A stretch of DNA of 46,806 bases. Origin: Candidatus Argoarchaeum ethanivorans. Its GTDB lineage: Archaea > Halobacteriota > Methanosarcinia > Methanosarcinales > EX4572-44. Below the pieces are notes generated by a model. It ran no database searches. It worked only from the letters and a program-made list of their open reading frames with translations, and was not told the DNA's origin. Position numbers and translations under genes: made by a program. Below are positions 26,555 to 35,246 of this stretch, one piece after another; position 1 is the stretch's first letter; every line of letters begins with the position of its first letter. The stretch is taken from assembly GCA_905067555.1 (NCBI GenBank), contig CAJHIS010000004.1:1-46806 (forward strand). The letters are read 5' to 3'.

Positions 26555-27855
26555 GGGGGAAGATTGGGTAGTGACTCGCCATCCTACTCATATTTAGCTC
26601 TCATCGGTTGATTCCGGAGAATACATATCCTATACCTTACGCCATTATATGGTTGACGCGATACTATAAGATAAATGTGCCGAATATTTTAAAGAGAACA
26701 GAATCTATTTTTACGGATTGTGAAGCGAAAGAACGATAAGGGCAGTGATAACGAGTACGGGTTCAATGACACTCTGAAACACGATGTAAAATTGCCAAAA
26801 GACCTGATCAACTTGTTCGTATTTTGTGTTTTGAATCTTAAATCAAAGCTTCTTAAGATTAATAGTGAACTGGATGATGGGTCTTTGAAAGAGGTAAAAT
26901 CTATGGCATTCGTAATAAAAAATGTTATATATGATCGAGCATAGTTAATAACATAAAGGTGTATTCGAGCATCCTACCTTCATTTCAAACTCAACTCTCT
27001 CCCTATAAAGTGGTGGCTAATCAAGTCAACTCATTCGTGGGAATTTCTAAAGTAACATCTGCAAACATCGAAAAATCGGAGAGGTTGCAGCAGCGAAGAT
27101 TAACAAAAGGAGAAAAACAAAAGTGGATAGTAGAAGAATAAAGACAGCATTGGTGGTAATATTTTCAGTCTTTGCAGTCACCACTTTATTAGCTTTGGCT
27201 CAGCCCACCGCTACAAAATTATATGTTGAGGATGCGAGCGGGTATAAGAATACTACTATATCATTACCTGTTAACATAGTAGATACACAAAATGGAGTTG
27301 CAGGTATCGAATTTGAATTAGTGTATAACAAGAGTGTTCTAAATCTCACACAGATACGAAAAGGTGACTTATTTGATGATTCTTCTTCAATGCTGGACAA
27401 AAAAGGTGAACAAGGCGATTATACCATATTAGTTACTGGTTATAGCTTAACTGATGGCTCAAATGGCTCGATAGTAGTGTGTGACTTCAGCATTACAGGT
27501 GAACCAGGTGAAACAAGCCTGGTGAATCTTAGTAACATAAATTTATATAATAAAATGGGTGAAACAGGAACAGCATCAGCAAATAATGGGACATTCACAG
27601 TTCTTACACCATTAGCGCCAAATATTAATTCCTTCGTTCCTCTATCACCAGTTGAAGATATAGTTGGCAGCCGGAGAGTTTTTAACCTGTCTGTGAATCA
27701 AACAGTAAACGTGAGCTGGCGGATAAACGGCACCGAGGTACAAACTAATACGAGCGTAACAGAATCCTCATACACGAATGCAAGTGCGGTTATTGGAACC
27801 TGGAACGTTTCTGCAATCGTCATGAATCAGAATGGTACTGATATACAGACGTGGA
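26136..27855 (+). repeat. 1,720-bp direct repeat, copy A
   Basis: This segment matches 28159-29878 with a constant offset of 2,023 bases and only about six substitutions. It spans the last 140 codons of the beta-helix gene, the whole intergenic region and the first 244 codons of the next cohesin gene. It is a recent tandem duplication that built the middle gene as a chimera. Confidence 0.95.
26555..27122 (+). other. Intergenic region, duplicated at 28578-29145, with two small open frames
   Basis: This 568-base region is identical to 28578-29145. It contains two possible small frames. The first, 26720-26944 (GTG start, 74 residues), is hydrophilic with KLPKDLINLFVFCVLNLKSK. The second, 26959-27141 (60 residues, weak start), overlaps the start of the next gene. 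Neither has a recognisable family or a good ribosome-binding site. AAAAGGAGAAAAAC just before 27123 is the ribosome-binding site of the cohesin gene. Because the copies are identical, conservation cannot be used to judge coding status. Confidence 0.4.
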
Positions 27856-28577
27856 TATGGTATGTACCTGTACCACCAAACGTTACTTCCTTCGCGCCAG
27901 CAAACACGACCCCTTCGCAAGATGAGGGAACTACAAATACCTTCAATGTAACAATTGATCAGGTTGTATCGAATGCGTGGTATCTAAATGGCAATCAACA
28001 ACCTGAAACTTCGCAATCATTTACCCATACATGGACTTACACAGATGCGGGCGTACACAATATAACTTATGTTAGTGTAAATGTGAATGGAACAGCAATC
28101 AAAACATGGATGGTTACAGTTATTGATATATATGGTTCTATCTCCGGCATCATCACTAATACCTGTAACGAAACAGGAATTGCAGGAGTAGCTGTTAACC
28201 TCACTCAAAACGGAACTTCGATCAATTCGACAGTAACAGATAGCAGTGGTAGCTACACGTTCACTGACATTCCACTTGACACTTATAATGTAACAGCATC
28301 AAAAATCCGATTCTGGTCTAATTCAACCTCTGTGACTGTTAATAGTGGTGCCTGTATAATAACAAATCTTACTCTTTGGCTAAAGGGAGATCTAAACAAT
28401 AATGGAATATCTGCTGATGGTGGAGATGGTGGAGATGTTACAGCAATGTGGAGTGCCTGGAGAGGAGAAATTACACCAGATTACAGATTTGATTTAAACA
28501 ACAATGATGAACTTGCTGATGGTGGAGATGTTACAGCAATCTTGAGTGCTTGGAGAGGAGAAATTATATTAGAATGA
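27123..28577 (+). CDS. Chimeric secreted cohesin protein with dockerin-like C-terminus
   Basis: The 484-residue protein has a signal peptide (to about residue 26). A cohesin-like domain spans about 27-155 (KNTTISLPVNIVDTQNGVAG, GIEFELVYNKSVLNL, then an NNGTFTVL ending). Two Ig-like segments follow, then a carboxypeptidase-regulatory domain and the same dockerin-like pair as the upstream protein. Its first 244 codons match the next gene and its last 140 codons match the previous gene; only about 300 bases in between are unique. Cohesins bind dockerins in cellulosomes, so one chain carrying both could self-assemble. Start is GTG 27123 after AAAGGAG. The cohesin call is by motif; binding is untested. 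Confidence 0.75.
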   Translation: MDSRRIKTALVVIFSVFAVTTLLALAQPTATKLYVEDASGYKNTTISLPVNIVDTQNGVAGIEFELVYNKSVLNLTQIRKGDLFDDSSSMLDKKGEQGDYTILVTGYSLTDGSNGSIVVCDFSITGEPGETSLVNLSNINLYNKMGETGTASANNGTFTVLTPLAPNINSFVPLSPVEDIVGSRRVFNLSVNQTVNVSWRINGTEVQTNTSVTESSYTNASAVIGTWNVSAIVMNQNGTDIQTWIWYVPVPPNVTSFAPANTTPSQDEGTTNTFNVTIDQVVSNAWYLNGNQQPETSQSFTHTWTYTDAGVHNITYVSVNVNGTAIKTWMVTVIDIYGSISGIITNTCNETGIAGVAVNLTQNGTSINSTVTDSSGSYTFTDIPLDTYNVTASKIRFWSNSTSVTVNSGACIITNLTLWLKGDLNNNGISADGGDGGDVTAMWSAWRGEITPDYRFDLNNNDELADGGDVTAILSAWRGEIILE

Positions 28578-29878
28578 GGGGGAAGATTGGGTAGTGACTC
28601 GCCATCCTACTCATATTTAGCTCTCATCGGTTGATTCCGGAGAATACATATCCTATACCTTACGCCATTATATGGTTGACGCGATACTATAAGATAAATG
28701 TGCCGAATATTTTAAAGAGAACAGAATCTATTTTTACGGATTGTGAAGCGAAAGAACGATAAGGGCAGTGATAACGAGTACGGGTTCAATGACACTCTGA
28801 AACACGATGTAAAATTGCCAAAAGACCTGATCAACTTGTTCGTATTTTGTGTTTTGAATCTTAAATCAAAGCTTCTTAAGATTAATAGTGAACTGGATGA
28901 TGGGTCTTTGAAAGAGGTAAAATCTATGGCATTCGTAATAAAAAATGTTATATATGATCGAGCATAGTTAATAACATAAAGGTGTATTCGAGCATCCTAC
29001 CTTCATTTCAAACTCAACTCTCTCCCTATAAAGTGGTGGCTAATCAAGTCAACTCATTCGTGGGAATTTCTAAAGTAACATCTGCAAACATCGAAAAATC
29101 GGAGAGGTTGCAGCAGCGAAGATTAACAAAAGGAGAAAAACAAAAGTGGATAGTAGAAAAATAAAGACAGCATTGGTGGTAGTATTTTCAGTCTTTGCAG
29201 TCACCACTTTATTAGCTATGGCTCAGCCCACTGCTACAAACTTATATGTTGAAGATGCGAGCGGGTATAAGAATACTACTATATCATTACCTGTTAACAT
29301 AGTAGATACACAAAATGGAGTTGCAGGTATCGAATTTGAATTAGTGTATAACAAGAGTGTTCTAAATCTCACACAGATACGAAAAGGTGACTTATTTGAT
29401 GATTCTTCTTCAATGCTGGACAAAAAAGGTGAACAAGGCGATTATACCATATTAGTTACTGGTTATAGCTTAACTGATGGCTCAAATGGCTCGATAGTAG
29501 TGTGTGACTTCAGCATTACAGGTGAACCAGGTGAAACAAGCCTGGTGAATCTTAGTAACATAAATTTATATAATAAAATGGGTGAAACAGGAACAGCATC
29601 AGCAAATAATGGGACATTCACAGTTCTTACACCATTAGCGCCAAATATTAATTCCTTCGTTCCTCTATCACCAGTTGAAGATATAGTTGGCAGCCGGAGA
29701 GTTTTTAACCTGTCTGTGAATCAAACAGTAAACGTGAGCTGGCGGATAAACGGCACCGAGGTACAAACTAATACGAGCGTAACAGAATCCTCATACACGA
29801 ATGCAAGTGCGGTTATTGGAACCTGGAACGTTTCTGCAATCGTCATGAATCAGAATGGTACTGATATACAGACGTGGG
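28159..29878 (+). repeat. 1,720-bp direct repeat, copy B
   Basis: This is the second copy of 26136-27855. The two copies differ only between about 27136 and 27231 (copy A numbering), apart from the boundaries. The junction at 29878 marks where the third surface protein departs from the chimera. Confidence 0.95.
28578..29145 (+). other. Second copy of the intergenic region with small open frames
   Basis: Identical in sequence to 26555-27122. The corresponding small frames are 28743-28967 and 28982-29164. It probably carries the promoter and ribosome-binding site of the downstream cohesin gene. No other feature is seen. Confidence 0.4.
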
Positions 29879-30663
29879 TGTGGACTGTTCTTGCAAACCA
29901 GCCAGCAGACAAACCAGATAATCCAGCCCCCTCGAACGGTGCAACCTCTGTGAGTATATCTACAGACTTGAGTTGGATTGGAGGAGATCCGGAGGGGGAT
30001 TCTGTGGTCTATGATGTGTACTTCGAGAAGGGAGACTCCATACCGGATGTGCTTGTATCGGATGACCAATCGGGAACAATGCACGATCTTGGAACGCTAT
30101 CGTACAGCTCCACGTACTACTGGAAGGTAGTGGCAAAGGATGAGCATGGTTCAGAGACGGAAGGGGATGTTTGGATGTTTACCACACGTTCTGCGCCAAC
30201 GCCGCCACCAACAAACCAGCCACCAACCGTTTCGTTCACATTCTCGCCCTCGTATCCTTTTGTAGGTTATCTCGTAACCTTCAACGGATCCGATTCTTCA
30301 GATCCGGATGGATTCATCACGAGTTACGAATGGAACTTTGGCGATGGAAATACGTCAACAGGAATGGCAGTAACGCATTCGTACTTATCGGCTGGAACTT
30401 ATGCGGTAATGTTGGAAGTAACGGATGACGGTAAGAGAACCGAAACAAAAACGATCGATGTGCAGTACAGAGAACAACCGACACGCGAAGACGTTAATGA
30501 TGACGGCTGCATCACCCCAGCAGACGCTACTATCGCGCTCGAAATCGCAGTCGGCAGCCGCCAGTTCGATGATGCTGCTGACATGAACAGGGACGGCACG
30601 GTCACATCGCTCGACGCTCTGGTGATCCTGCAGGCAGCGGTTGGAGGTATAGCAATTGGTTAA
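29146..30663 (+). CDS. Secreted cohesin-FN3-PKD-dockerin protein
   Basis: The 505-residue protein has a signal peptide, a cohesin-like domain (about 27-155), an Ig-like segment, then an FN3-like domain (about 250-345, with YYWKVVAKDEHGSET). A PKD domain follows (about 352-440, with YEWNFGDGNTSTG and VTHSYLSAGTY). A classical type I dockerin closes it: DVNDDGCITPAD and DMNRDGTVTSLD are two complete calcium loops. After 29878 the DNA becomes visibly more G+C-rich, marking the end of the duplicated part. The protein combines cohesin and dockerin in one chain and is probably a surface scaffold. GTG start after AAAGGAG. The protein has no PEF-CTERM tail. Confidence 0.8.
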   Translation: MDSRKIKTALVVVFSVFAVTTLLAMAQPTATNLYVEDASGYKNTTISLPVNIVDTQNGVAGIEFELVYNKSVLNLTQIRKGDLFDDSSSMLDKKGEQGDYTILVTGYSLTDGSNGSIVVCDFSITGEPGETSLVNLSNINLYNKMGETGTASANNGTFTVLTPLAPNINSFVPLSPVEDIVGSRRVFNLSVNQTVNVSWRINGTEVQTNTSVTESSYTNASAVIGTWNVSAIVMNQNGTDIQTWVWTVLANQPADKPDNPAPSNGATSVSISTDLSWIGGDPEGDSVVYDVYFEKGDSIPDVLVSDDQSGTMHDLGTLSYSSTYYWKVVAKDEHGSETEGDVWMFTTRSAPTPPPTNQPPTVSFTFSPSYPFVGYLVTFNGSDSSDPDGFITSYEWNFGDGNTSTGMAVTHSYLSAGTYAVMLEVTDDGKRTETKTIDVQYREQPTREDVNDDGCITPADATIALEIAVGSRQFDDAADMNRDGTVTSLDALVILQAAVGGIAIG

Positions 30664-30882
30664 ATTCGAGGTACGTGTTTACATGAAGATATAGACGTGC
30701 TGCGTGATTTCAGAGACGAATACCTGATGACAAATCCAATTGGAAGAGCTTTCGTTAAAATGTATTATACCACAAGTCCACCCATTGCCGATGTGATAAG
30801 CGAGAACGAATACTTAAGAATTATTGTGAGAGAGGGGTTAGTTAAACACTTGGTTTATATTTCGAGGCTGTTTGTAGGCTGA
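30664..30882 (+). pseudogene. Remnant of a CFI-box-type C-terminal domain
   Basis: In the same frame as the preceding gene, directly after its TAA, the sequence reads RGTCLHEDIDVLRDF, then YLMTNPIGRAFVKMYYTTSP and IADVISENEYLRIIVREGL. This resembles the archaeal and bacterial C-terminal domain named after a CFI box (C-F-I-A-T-A-A-Y-G-T); the CFI motif itself is missing. An internal GTG at 30697 could in principle restart translation, but the domain is normally a tail on a larger protein, so this is probably a leftover from a gene replaced by recombination at about 30661. Confidence 0.55.
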
Positions 30883-30933
30883 GTGCCTTTGATGAAAAAT
30901 GAGCGAAGAAAAGACAGTACCACAATGCTGCCT

Positions 30934-30945
30934 AAATATTTATAT
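30934..30945 (+). promoter_or_regulatory. TATA-like element upstream of 31017 gene
   Basis: AAATATTTATAT lies about 75 bases before the ATG at 31017. A second TATA-like GTATATAAAAG sits just 10-20 bases before the ATG and seems too close to act for that start. Confidence 0.35.
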
Positions 30946-31016
30946 GTACCATCATACCATCTGTTCATCTTCATCCAGTGCAAGACAGCATAAAGTATAT
31001 AAAAGAGATGTGAAAC

Positions 31017-31496
31017 ATGAAAAAAATGATGGTATTGATATTGTGTTTTGTAATGCTTACAGGTATCGCGAGCGCAGGATATGAACACGAGGAATTGAAG
31101 AAATATGTCGACTACTATAACAAGCATGCTGAGAAAGTCCCGAAATTCTTTAAACCGATCTTCGGGGATCATGAGATTAACGTGCATATATTAAACGACA
31201 ATGATACCGTTTTTGGTGTGCGAACCGATGGAACGTTCGTTTCGGAGTTCAATAAAGAGCCTTTCGAGAAACCAGATATGGACGTGTACGTCAACCAGTC
31301 ACTGATCGATCGGGTGCTTGCGGAAGATCGGTCGGTGACCAGGAGTGCAATCAAGCATGAGCTTGCAAAAGAGGATTCCGGTCTTGCGGCATCTCGCGCT
31401 GCATACAATGAGGCACTGGACACAGGAGATCTCAGGTGCGTGTCGCACAGGATGGGGCTGAAAGTCCGGATGTTTGTCTTGAACTTGTTAATGTGA
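31017..31496 (+). CDS. Secreted hypothetical protein
   Basis: The 159-residue protein has a clear signal peptide (MKKMMVLILCFVMLTGIASA) and a mature part with HEINVHILNDNDTVFGVRTDG and MDVYVNQSLIDRVLAEDRSV. I do not recognise a named family with certainty. The mixed alpha-beta pattern, with FGVRTDGTFVSEF then a DVYV strand and a helical tail, resembles small extracytoplasmic proteins of methanogen relatives. Twelve bases separate it from the downstream nucleotide-sugar operon, so it may share the transcript. Confidence 0.6.
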   Translation: MKKMMVLILCFVMLTGIASAGYEHEELKKYVDYYNKHAEKVPKFFKPIFGDHEINVHILNDNDTVFGVRTDGTFVSEFNKEPFEKPDMDVYVNQSLIDRVLAEDRSVTRSAIKHELAKEDSGLAASRAAYNEALDTGDLRCVSHRMGLKVRMFVLNLLM

Positions 31497-31508
31497 AATC
31501 ATTCATTT

Positions 31509-32675
31509 ATGCAGCAGTGTAATGATGTTATTGAGATGATACACGAAAGAGTGCTAAAAAGATCAGGGCCAATTCCCATCGCAAGACCAGATATACGAGA
31601 CGAGGAGATAGGTGCTGTTATAGATGTGTTAAGGTCTGGGATGCTTGCACAGGGAAAGGTGGTTGATCAATTTGAGTCAATGTTCTCTGGTTATATTGGT
31701 GTTAAGAATACGATAGCTGTTAGCAGCGGTACGGTTGCTCTGGATCTGGCACTAAAAGCACTGGGAATCGATACCGGAGATGAGGTAATCACAACACCAT
31801 TTACTTTTATATCAACAGCAAATGCGATCCTGTACCAGGGAGCAAAACCCGTATTTGCCGATATCGATGATAGAAGCTTCAACATCGATCCGGGTGATGT
31901 CTTGAATAAAATAACCGGTAAAACAAAAGCGATAATAGGGGTGCATCTCTTTGGCCACCCGTTCGATCTTGAAGCTATCCAGGAGATCTGTGAAGATCAT
32001 AACTTGCTTCTGGTCGAGGACTGTGCACAGGCGCATGGTGCTGAGTATAACAGTGTAAAGGTCGGAGGCTTTGGATTAGCAGGCTGCTTTTCGTTTTATC
32101 CCACAAAGAATATGACCACTGGCGAGGGGGGAATGATAACATCTAATGATGATGAGATTGTAAAGGTGTGTGGCCTCCTCAGAAACCATGGGCAGGATGA
32201 GAAGTATCTCCATACGATGCTTGGATATAATTACAGGATGACAGATATCCAGGCTGCGATTGGCATTGTGCAATTAAAGAAGGTGAATAGATTGAATGAG
32301 ATGAGGATAAAGAATGCAGAATATCTTAATAAACATATAAAAGTGTCAGGTCTCAAATTACCACAGAAAAGAACTGCAGTTAAACATGTTTATCACCAGT
32401 ATGCAGTTACAGTTAACATGGAAAATGGATTTCCATTATCAAGAGATGAGTTTATGACATATTTAAGGAAGAAAAATATTGGATGTGCTGTTCATTATCC
32501 ACGTCCAGTCCATAAACAGCCGTTGTACCAGGGGTTGGGTTACACAGATAAAGAGGTTAACTGCCCTGTTGCAACCAAGACATCAACCCAAATTTTAAGC
32601 CTGCCAATTCATCCAGCATTGAGCAGAGAAGACCTGACGTATATCGCAGAGACAGTGAACTCGGTGGGTGAATAA
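31509..32675 (+). CDS. DegT-family aminotransferase, WbpE-like
   Basis: The 388-residue PLP enzyme has IPIARPDIRDEEIGAVIDVL, IAVSSGTVALDLALKALGI, ITTPFTFISTANAIL, LLVEDCAQAHGAEY and FSFYPTKNMTTGEGGMI with the Schiff-base Lys. This is the canonical family pattern, close to WbpE, which makes the 3-amino group of UDP-2-acetamido-3-amino-glucuronic acid. The next three genes match WbpB, WbpD and WbpA, which strongly supports the role. Two bases separate it from the oxidoreductase gene. Confidence 0.85.
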   Translation: MQQCNDVIEMIHERVLKRSGPIPIARPDIRDEEIGAVIDVLRSGMLAQGKVVDQFESMFSGYIGVKNTIAVSSGTVALDLALKALGIDTGDEVITTPFTFISTANAILYQGAKPVFADIDDRSFNIDPGDVLNKITGKTKAIIGVHLFGHPFDLEAIQEICEDHNLLLVEDCAQAHGAEYNSVKVGGFGLAGCFSFYPTKNMTTGEGGMITSNDDEIVKVCGLLRNHGQDEKYLHTMLGYNYRMTDIQAAIGIVQLKKVNRLNEMRIKNAEYLNKHIKVSGLKLPQKRTAVKHVYHQYAVTVNMENGFPLSRDEFMTYLRKKNIGCAVHYPRPVHKQPLYQGLGYTDKEVNCPVATKTSTQILSLPIHPALSREDLTYIAETVNSVGE

Positions 32676-32677
32676 AG

Positions 32678-33595
32678 ATGAAAGTTGGTGTTATCGGTAC
32701 TGGTGTGATGGGGACCAATCATATCAGGGTCTATTCAGAACTTAAAGATGTTGATAAAGTCTATGCCTTTGATACCAATAAGGAGAGTGCATCGGTTGTC
32801 AAGGCAGATGGTTTAATCGTCTGTGATTCCGTGGAAGAACTGCTGGATATGGTCGATGCGGTGAGTATCTGTGTCCCAACAAGATATCATTTTGATCTTA
32901 CCAAAAGAGTGATTGAAGAAGGTGTTTCATGCCTGATAGAGAAGCCAATGACATTAACCGTGGAGGAGGGAGAAAAACTGGTGGAGTTGCTGGATAATAG
33001 TGATGTAATAGCTGGAGTTGGACATATTGAGCGGTTCAATCCAATTATAGGAGTTATTGAGAGTATAATTAAAAAACCACTCTATGTTGAGATGAAACGA
33101 CATAATCCCGTATCTGCAAGAATGACTGATAGTACTGTAGTCGAAGACTTGATGATCCATGACATTGATATACTCTTCAATCTTATATTTCATAGTGATT
33201 ATGAAATTGTAAGTGCAGGAAATGCTGATCTGTGTATGGCATTAATCAAATTTGGTCAAGCCGTTGTTGCAGTCTCTGCAAGCAGGAAAGCTTCCAAGAA
33301 GATCAGGTCAATATATATCGAGGAAGAGGATTTTACTATCGAGGGAGATTTCATGAATCAGGATGTGTACATCTATAAAAAGCCTGGAAAGTATAGCATA
33401 GAAAATGGCTGGAGATACAGACAGGAGAACATTATCGAGAAAGTCATGGTAAACAAGACAGAACCACTGAGAGATGAGTTAAAGACATTTATAAGATGTG
33501 TTAAGGGCGGCGAGGAGTTCACAGTTACACCCGCCCAGGCACTGAAAAACTTAAGAATATGTGAGAAGATAAACAGGTTAAATGGCATTCTTTAA
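32678..33595 (+). CDS. Gfo/Idh/MocA-family oxidoreductase, WbpB-like
   Basis: The 305-residue protein starts with the Rossmann motif VGVIGTGVMGTNHIRVYSEL, then AVSICVPTRYHFDLTKRVIEEG and the family EKP motif in CLIEKPMTL. GVGHIERFNPIIG follows, the segment that usually holds the catalytic region. In the WbpA-B-E-D pathway WbpB oxidises C3 of UDP-GlcNAcA. It overlaps the acetyltransferase gene by 14 bases. The pathway role is inferred from the operon. Confidence 0.85.
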   Translation: MKVGVIGTGVMGTNHIRVYSELKDVDKVYAFDTNKESASVVKADGLIVCDSVEELLDMVDAVSICVPTRYHFDLTKRVIEEGVSCLIEKPMTLTVEEGEKLVELLDNSDVIAGVGHIERFNPIIGVIESIIKKPLYVEMKRHNPVSARMTDSTVVEDLMIHDIDILFNLIFHSDYEIVSAGNADLCMALIKFGQAVVAVSASRKASKKIRSIYIEEEDFTIEGDFMNQDVYIYKKPGKYSIENGWRYRQENIIEKVMVNKTEPLRDELKTFIRCVKGGEEFTVTPAQALKNLRICEKINRLNGIL

Positions 33596-34067
33596 AGACC
33601 CTACAGCAATCGTTGAGAGTAAGAAAATAGGAGAAGGGACAAAGATATGGCACTTTGTACACGTGAGAGATGGCGCAGAGATCGGGTGTGATTGTGTGAT
33701 TGGGAAGAGTGTGTATATCGATGCAGACGTTATGATAGGGGATCGTGTGAAGATTCAGAATTTCGTCTCGGTGTATAGGGGTGTGCAGATAGAAGATGAT
33801 GTTTTTATTGGGCCCTCTGTGACATTTACGAACGATCTATATCCAAGGGCAGATAGCTGGGATACATGCAAGATAATCCCTACCATGGTTAAGCGTGGTG
33901 CATCGATTGGTGCCAATTCAACTATCGTCTGCGGTATTACAATCGAGGAGTGTGCAATGATAGGAGCAGGTTCTGTTGTCACGAGAGATGTCCCACCTTT
34001 CACGCTGGTCTATGGAAATCCTGCCAAGGTGCAGGGACGCGTTGAGAGAGATGGGGTGAAAGTATGA
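33582..34067 (+). CDS. Hexapeptide-repeat N-acetyltransferase, WbpD-like
   Basis: The 161-residue protein is made of left-handed beta-helix hexapeptide repeats (GAEIGCDCVIGKSVYIDADV, IGDRVKIQNFVSVYRG, VFIGPSVTFTNDLYPR). These match the WbpD/WlbB-type acetyltransferases that acetylate the 3-amino group of the uronic acid. His in KIWHFVHVRDG is near the N-terminus. It overlaps both neighbours (14 and 4 bases), showing tight translational coupling in the operon. Confidence 0.85.
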   Translation: MAFFKDPTAIVESKKIGEGTKIWHFVHVRDGAEIGCDCVIGKSVYIDADVMIGDRVKIQNFVSVYRGVQIEDDVFIGPSVTFTNDLYPRADSWDTCKIIPTMVKRGASIGANSTIVCGITIEECAMIGAGSVVTRDVPPFTLVYGNPAKVQGRVERDGVKV

Positions 34068-35245
34068 GAATTGCAGTGATCGGTTTAGGCAAAGCAGGAC
34101 TCCCGCTCGCAGGTGTTATTGCAGAGCGCGGCTTTGATGTTATCGGAGTAGATATCGACGAGAGAAGATGTGAGGCTATCAACAGTGGGGAGAACCCAAT
34201 TCCTGAAGAGACTGGGCTGGGTGATCTGATCAGGAATCGCGGTGGTAAAGAACTGTTTGCAACAACAAGATATGAGGGTGCAAGGAAATGCAACGTCTTT
34301 ATCATCATAGTCCCGTTATTCATCGATGAAGACCGGAATCCTGATTTCAGGATTTTGGAGGGCGCTTTCAGAAGTGTTGGTAAAATACTAAAGAAGCATG
34401 ATGTTGTGGTTCTGGAGACAACTGTTCCGCCGATGACAACCGAGAAACTTGCGAGGATGTGGCTCGAGGAAGCTAGTGGGCTGTCACTTGAATCAGGTGA
34501 ATTCTACCTTGCACATTCACCCGAGCGAATAATGACTGGTTTCAGTATCTCACGGCTCAAAAAATTTCCAAAGATCGTTGGTGGTGTGAATAGGGAGAGT
34601 GGGGTTAAGGCGTTTGATGTGTATAAGGAATTTATACCGAGTTTGCACATGGTTTCATCTGCGAAGGTTGCAGAGTTTGTGAAAGTTATTGAGGGTTGTT
34701 ACAGGGATGTCAACATAGCACTTGCCAATGAGTTATTTAAGATAGCAAATGAGATCAACATCGATTTTTTGGAGGCGAGAAAATATGCAAATCATGAGTA
34801 CTGCAATATTCATTTACCATCGACAGGCGTTGGAGGGCACTGTATCCCATTATATCCCTGGTTTCTCATAAAAGAGATGGAGAAAAGGGAAAAATATGAT
34901 TACTCAACCCTTTTGAGAACTTCAAGAGTGTTAAACGACCAGATGATTAACTATTGGGCTGAGAAAATCGTTCTGGCGTGTATGAAGATAAAAAAACCCT
35001 TAGCAGATATAGAAATCTGTATCAGCGGGATAACATTCAGAGATGGTGTGAAAGAGCTGTATCACAGCAGAAATCTCGCTTTAGCAAAAGCTTTGATGGA
35101 TAAAGGTCTTAACGTTCAAGTCTCGGATGAACTTTTCACAAGAGATGAGATCGAGGGTATGGGATTGAAATTTGGCAACGCAAAGGAAGCAGATATTGTA
35201 TTCGATTCTTTCAAGCTTGAGATAACAACGAAGGGGGGAATTTGA
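34064..35245 (+). CDS. UDP-N-acetylhexosamine 6-dehydrogenase, WbpA-like
   Basis: The 393-residue NAD-dependent enzyme has the N-terminal Rossmann GLGKAGLPLAGVIAERGFDVIGVDID, then SSAKVAEFVKVIEGCYRDVNI with the conserved Lys and the catalytic-Cys block TGVGGHCIPLYPWF. These are the UDP-glucose/UDP-GlcNAc 6-dehydrogenase motifs. It would oxidise UDP-GlcNAc to UDP-GlcNAcA, the first step to the diacetamido uronic acid. Coupled by ATGA to the acetyltransferase. Whether it prefers GlcNAc or ManNAc is not visible. Confidence 0.85.
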   Translation: MRIAVIGLGKAGLPLAGVIAERGFDVIGVDIDERRCEAINSGENPIPEETGLGDLIRNRGGKELFATTRYEGARKCNVFIIIVPLFIDEDRNPDFRILEGAFRSVGKILKKHDVVVLETTVPPMTTEKLARMWLEEASGLSLESGEFYLAHSPERIMTGFSISRLKKFPKIVGGVNRESGVKAFDVYKEFIPSLHMVSSAKVAEFVKVIEGCYRDVNIALANELFKIANEINIDFLEARKYANHEYCNIHLPSTGVGGHCIPLYPWFLIKEMEKREKYDYSTLLRTSRVLNDQMINYWAEKIVLACMKIKKPLADIEICISGITFRDGVKELYHSRNLALAKALMDKGLNVQVSDELFTRDEIEGMGLKFGNAKEADIVFDSFKLEITTKGGI

Positions 35246-35246
35246 A

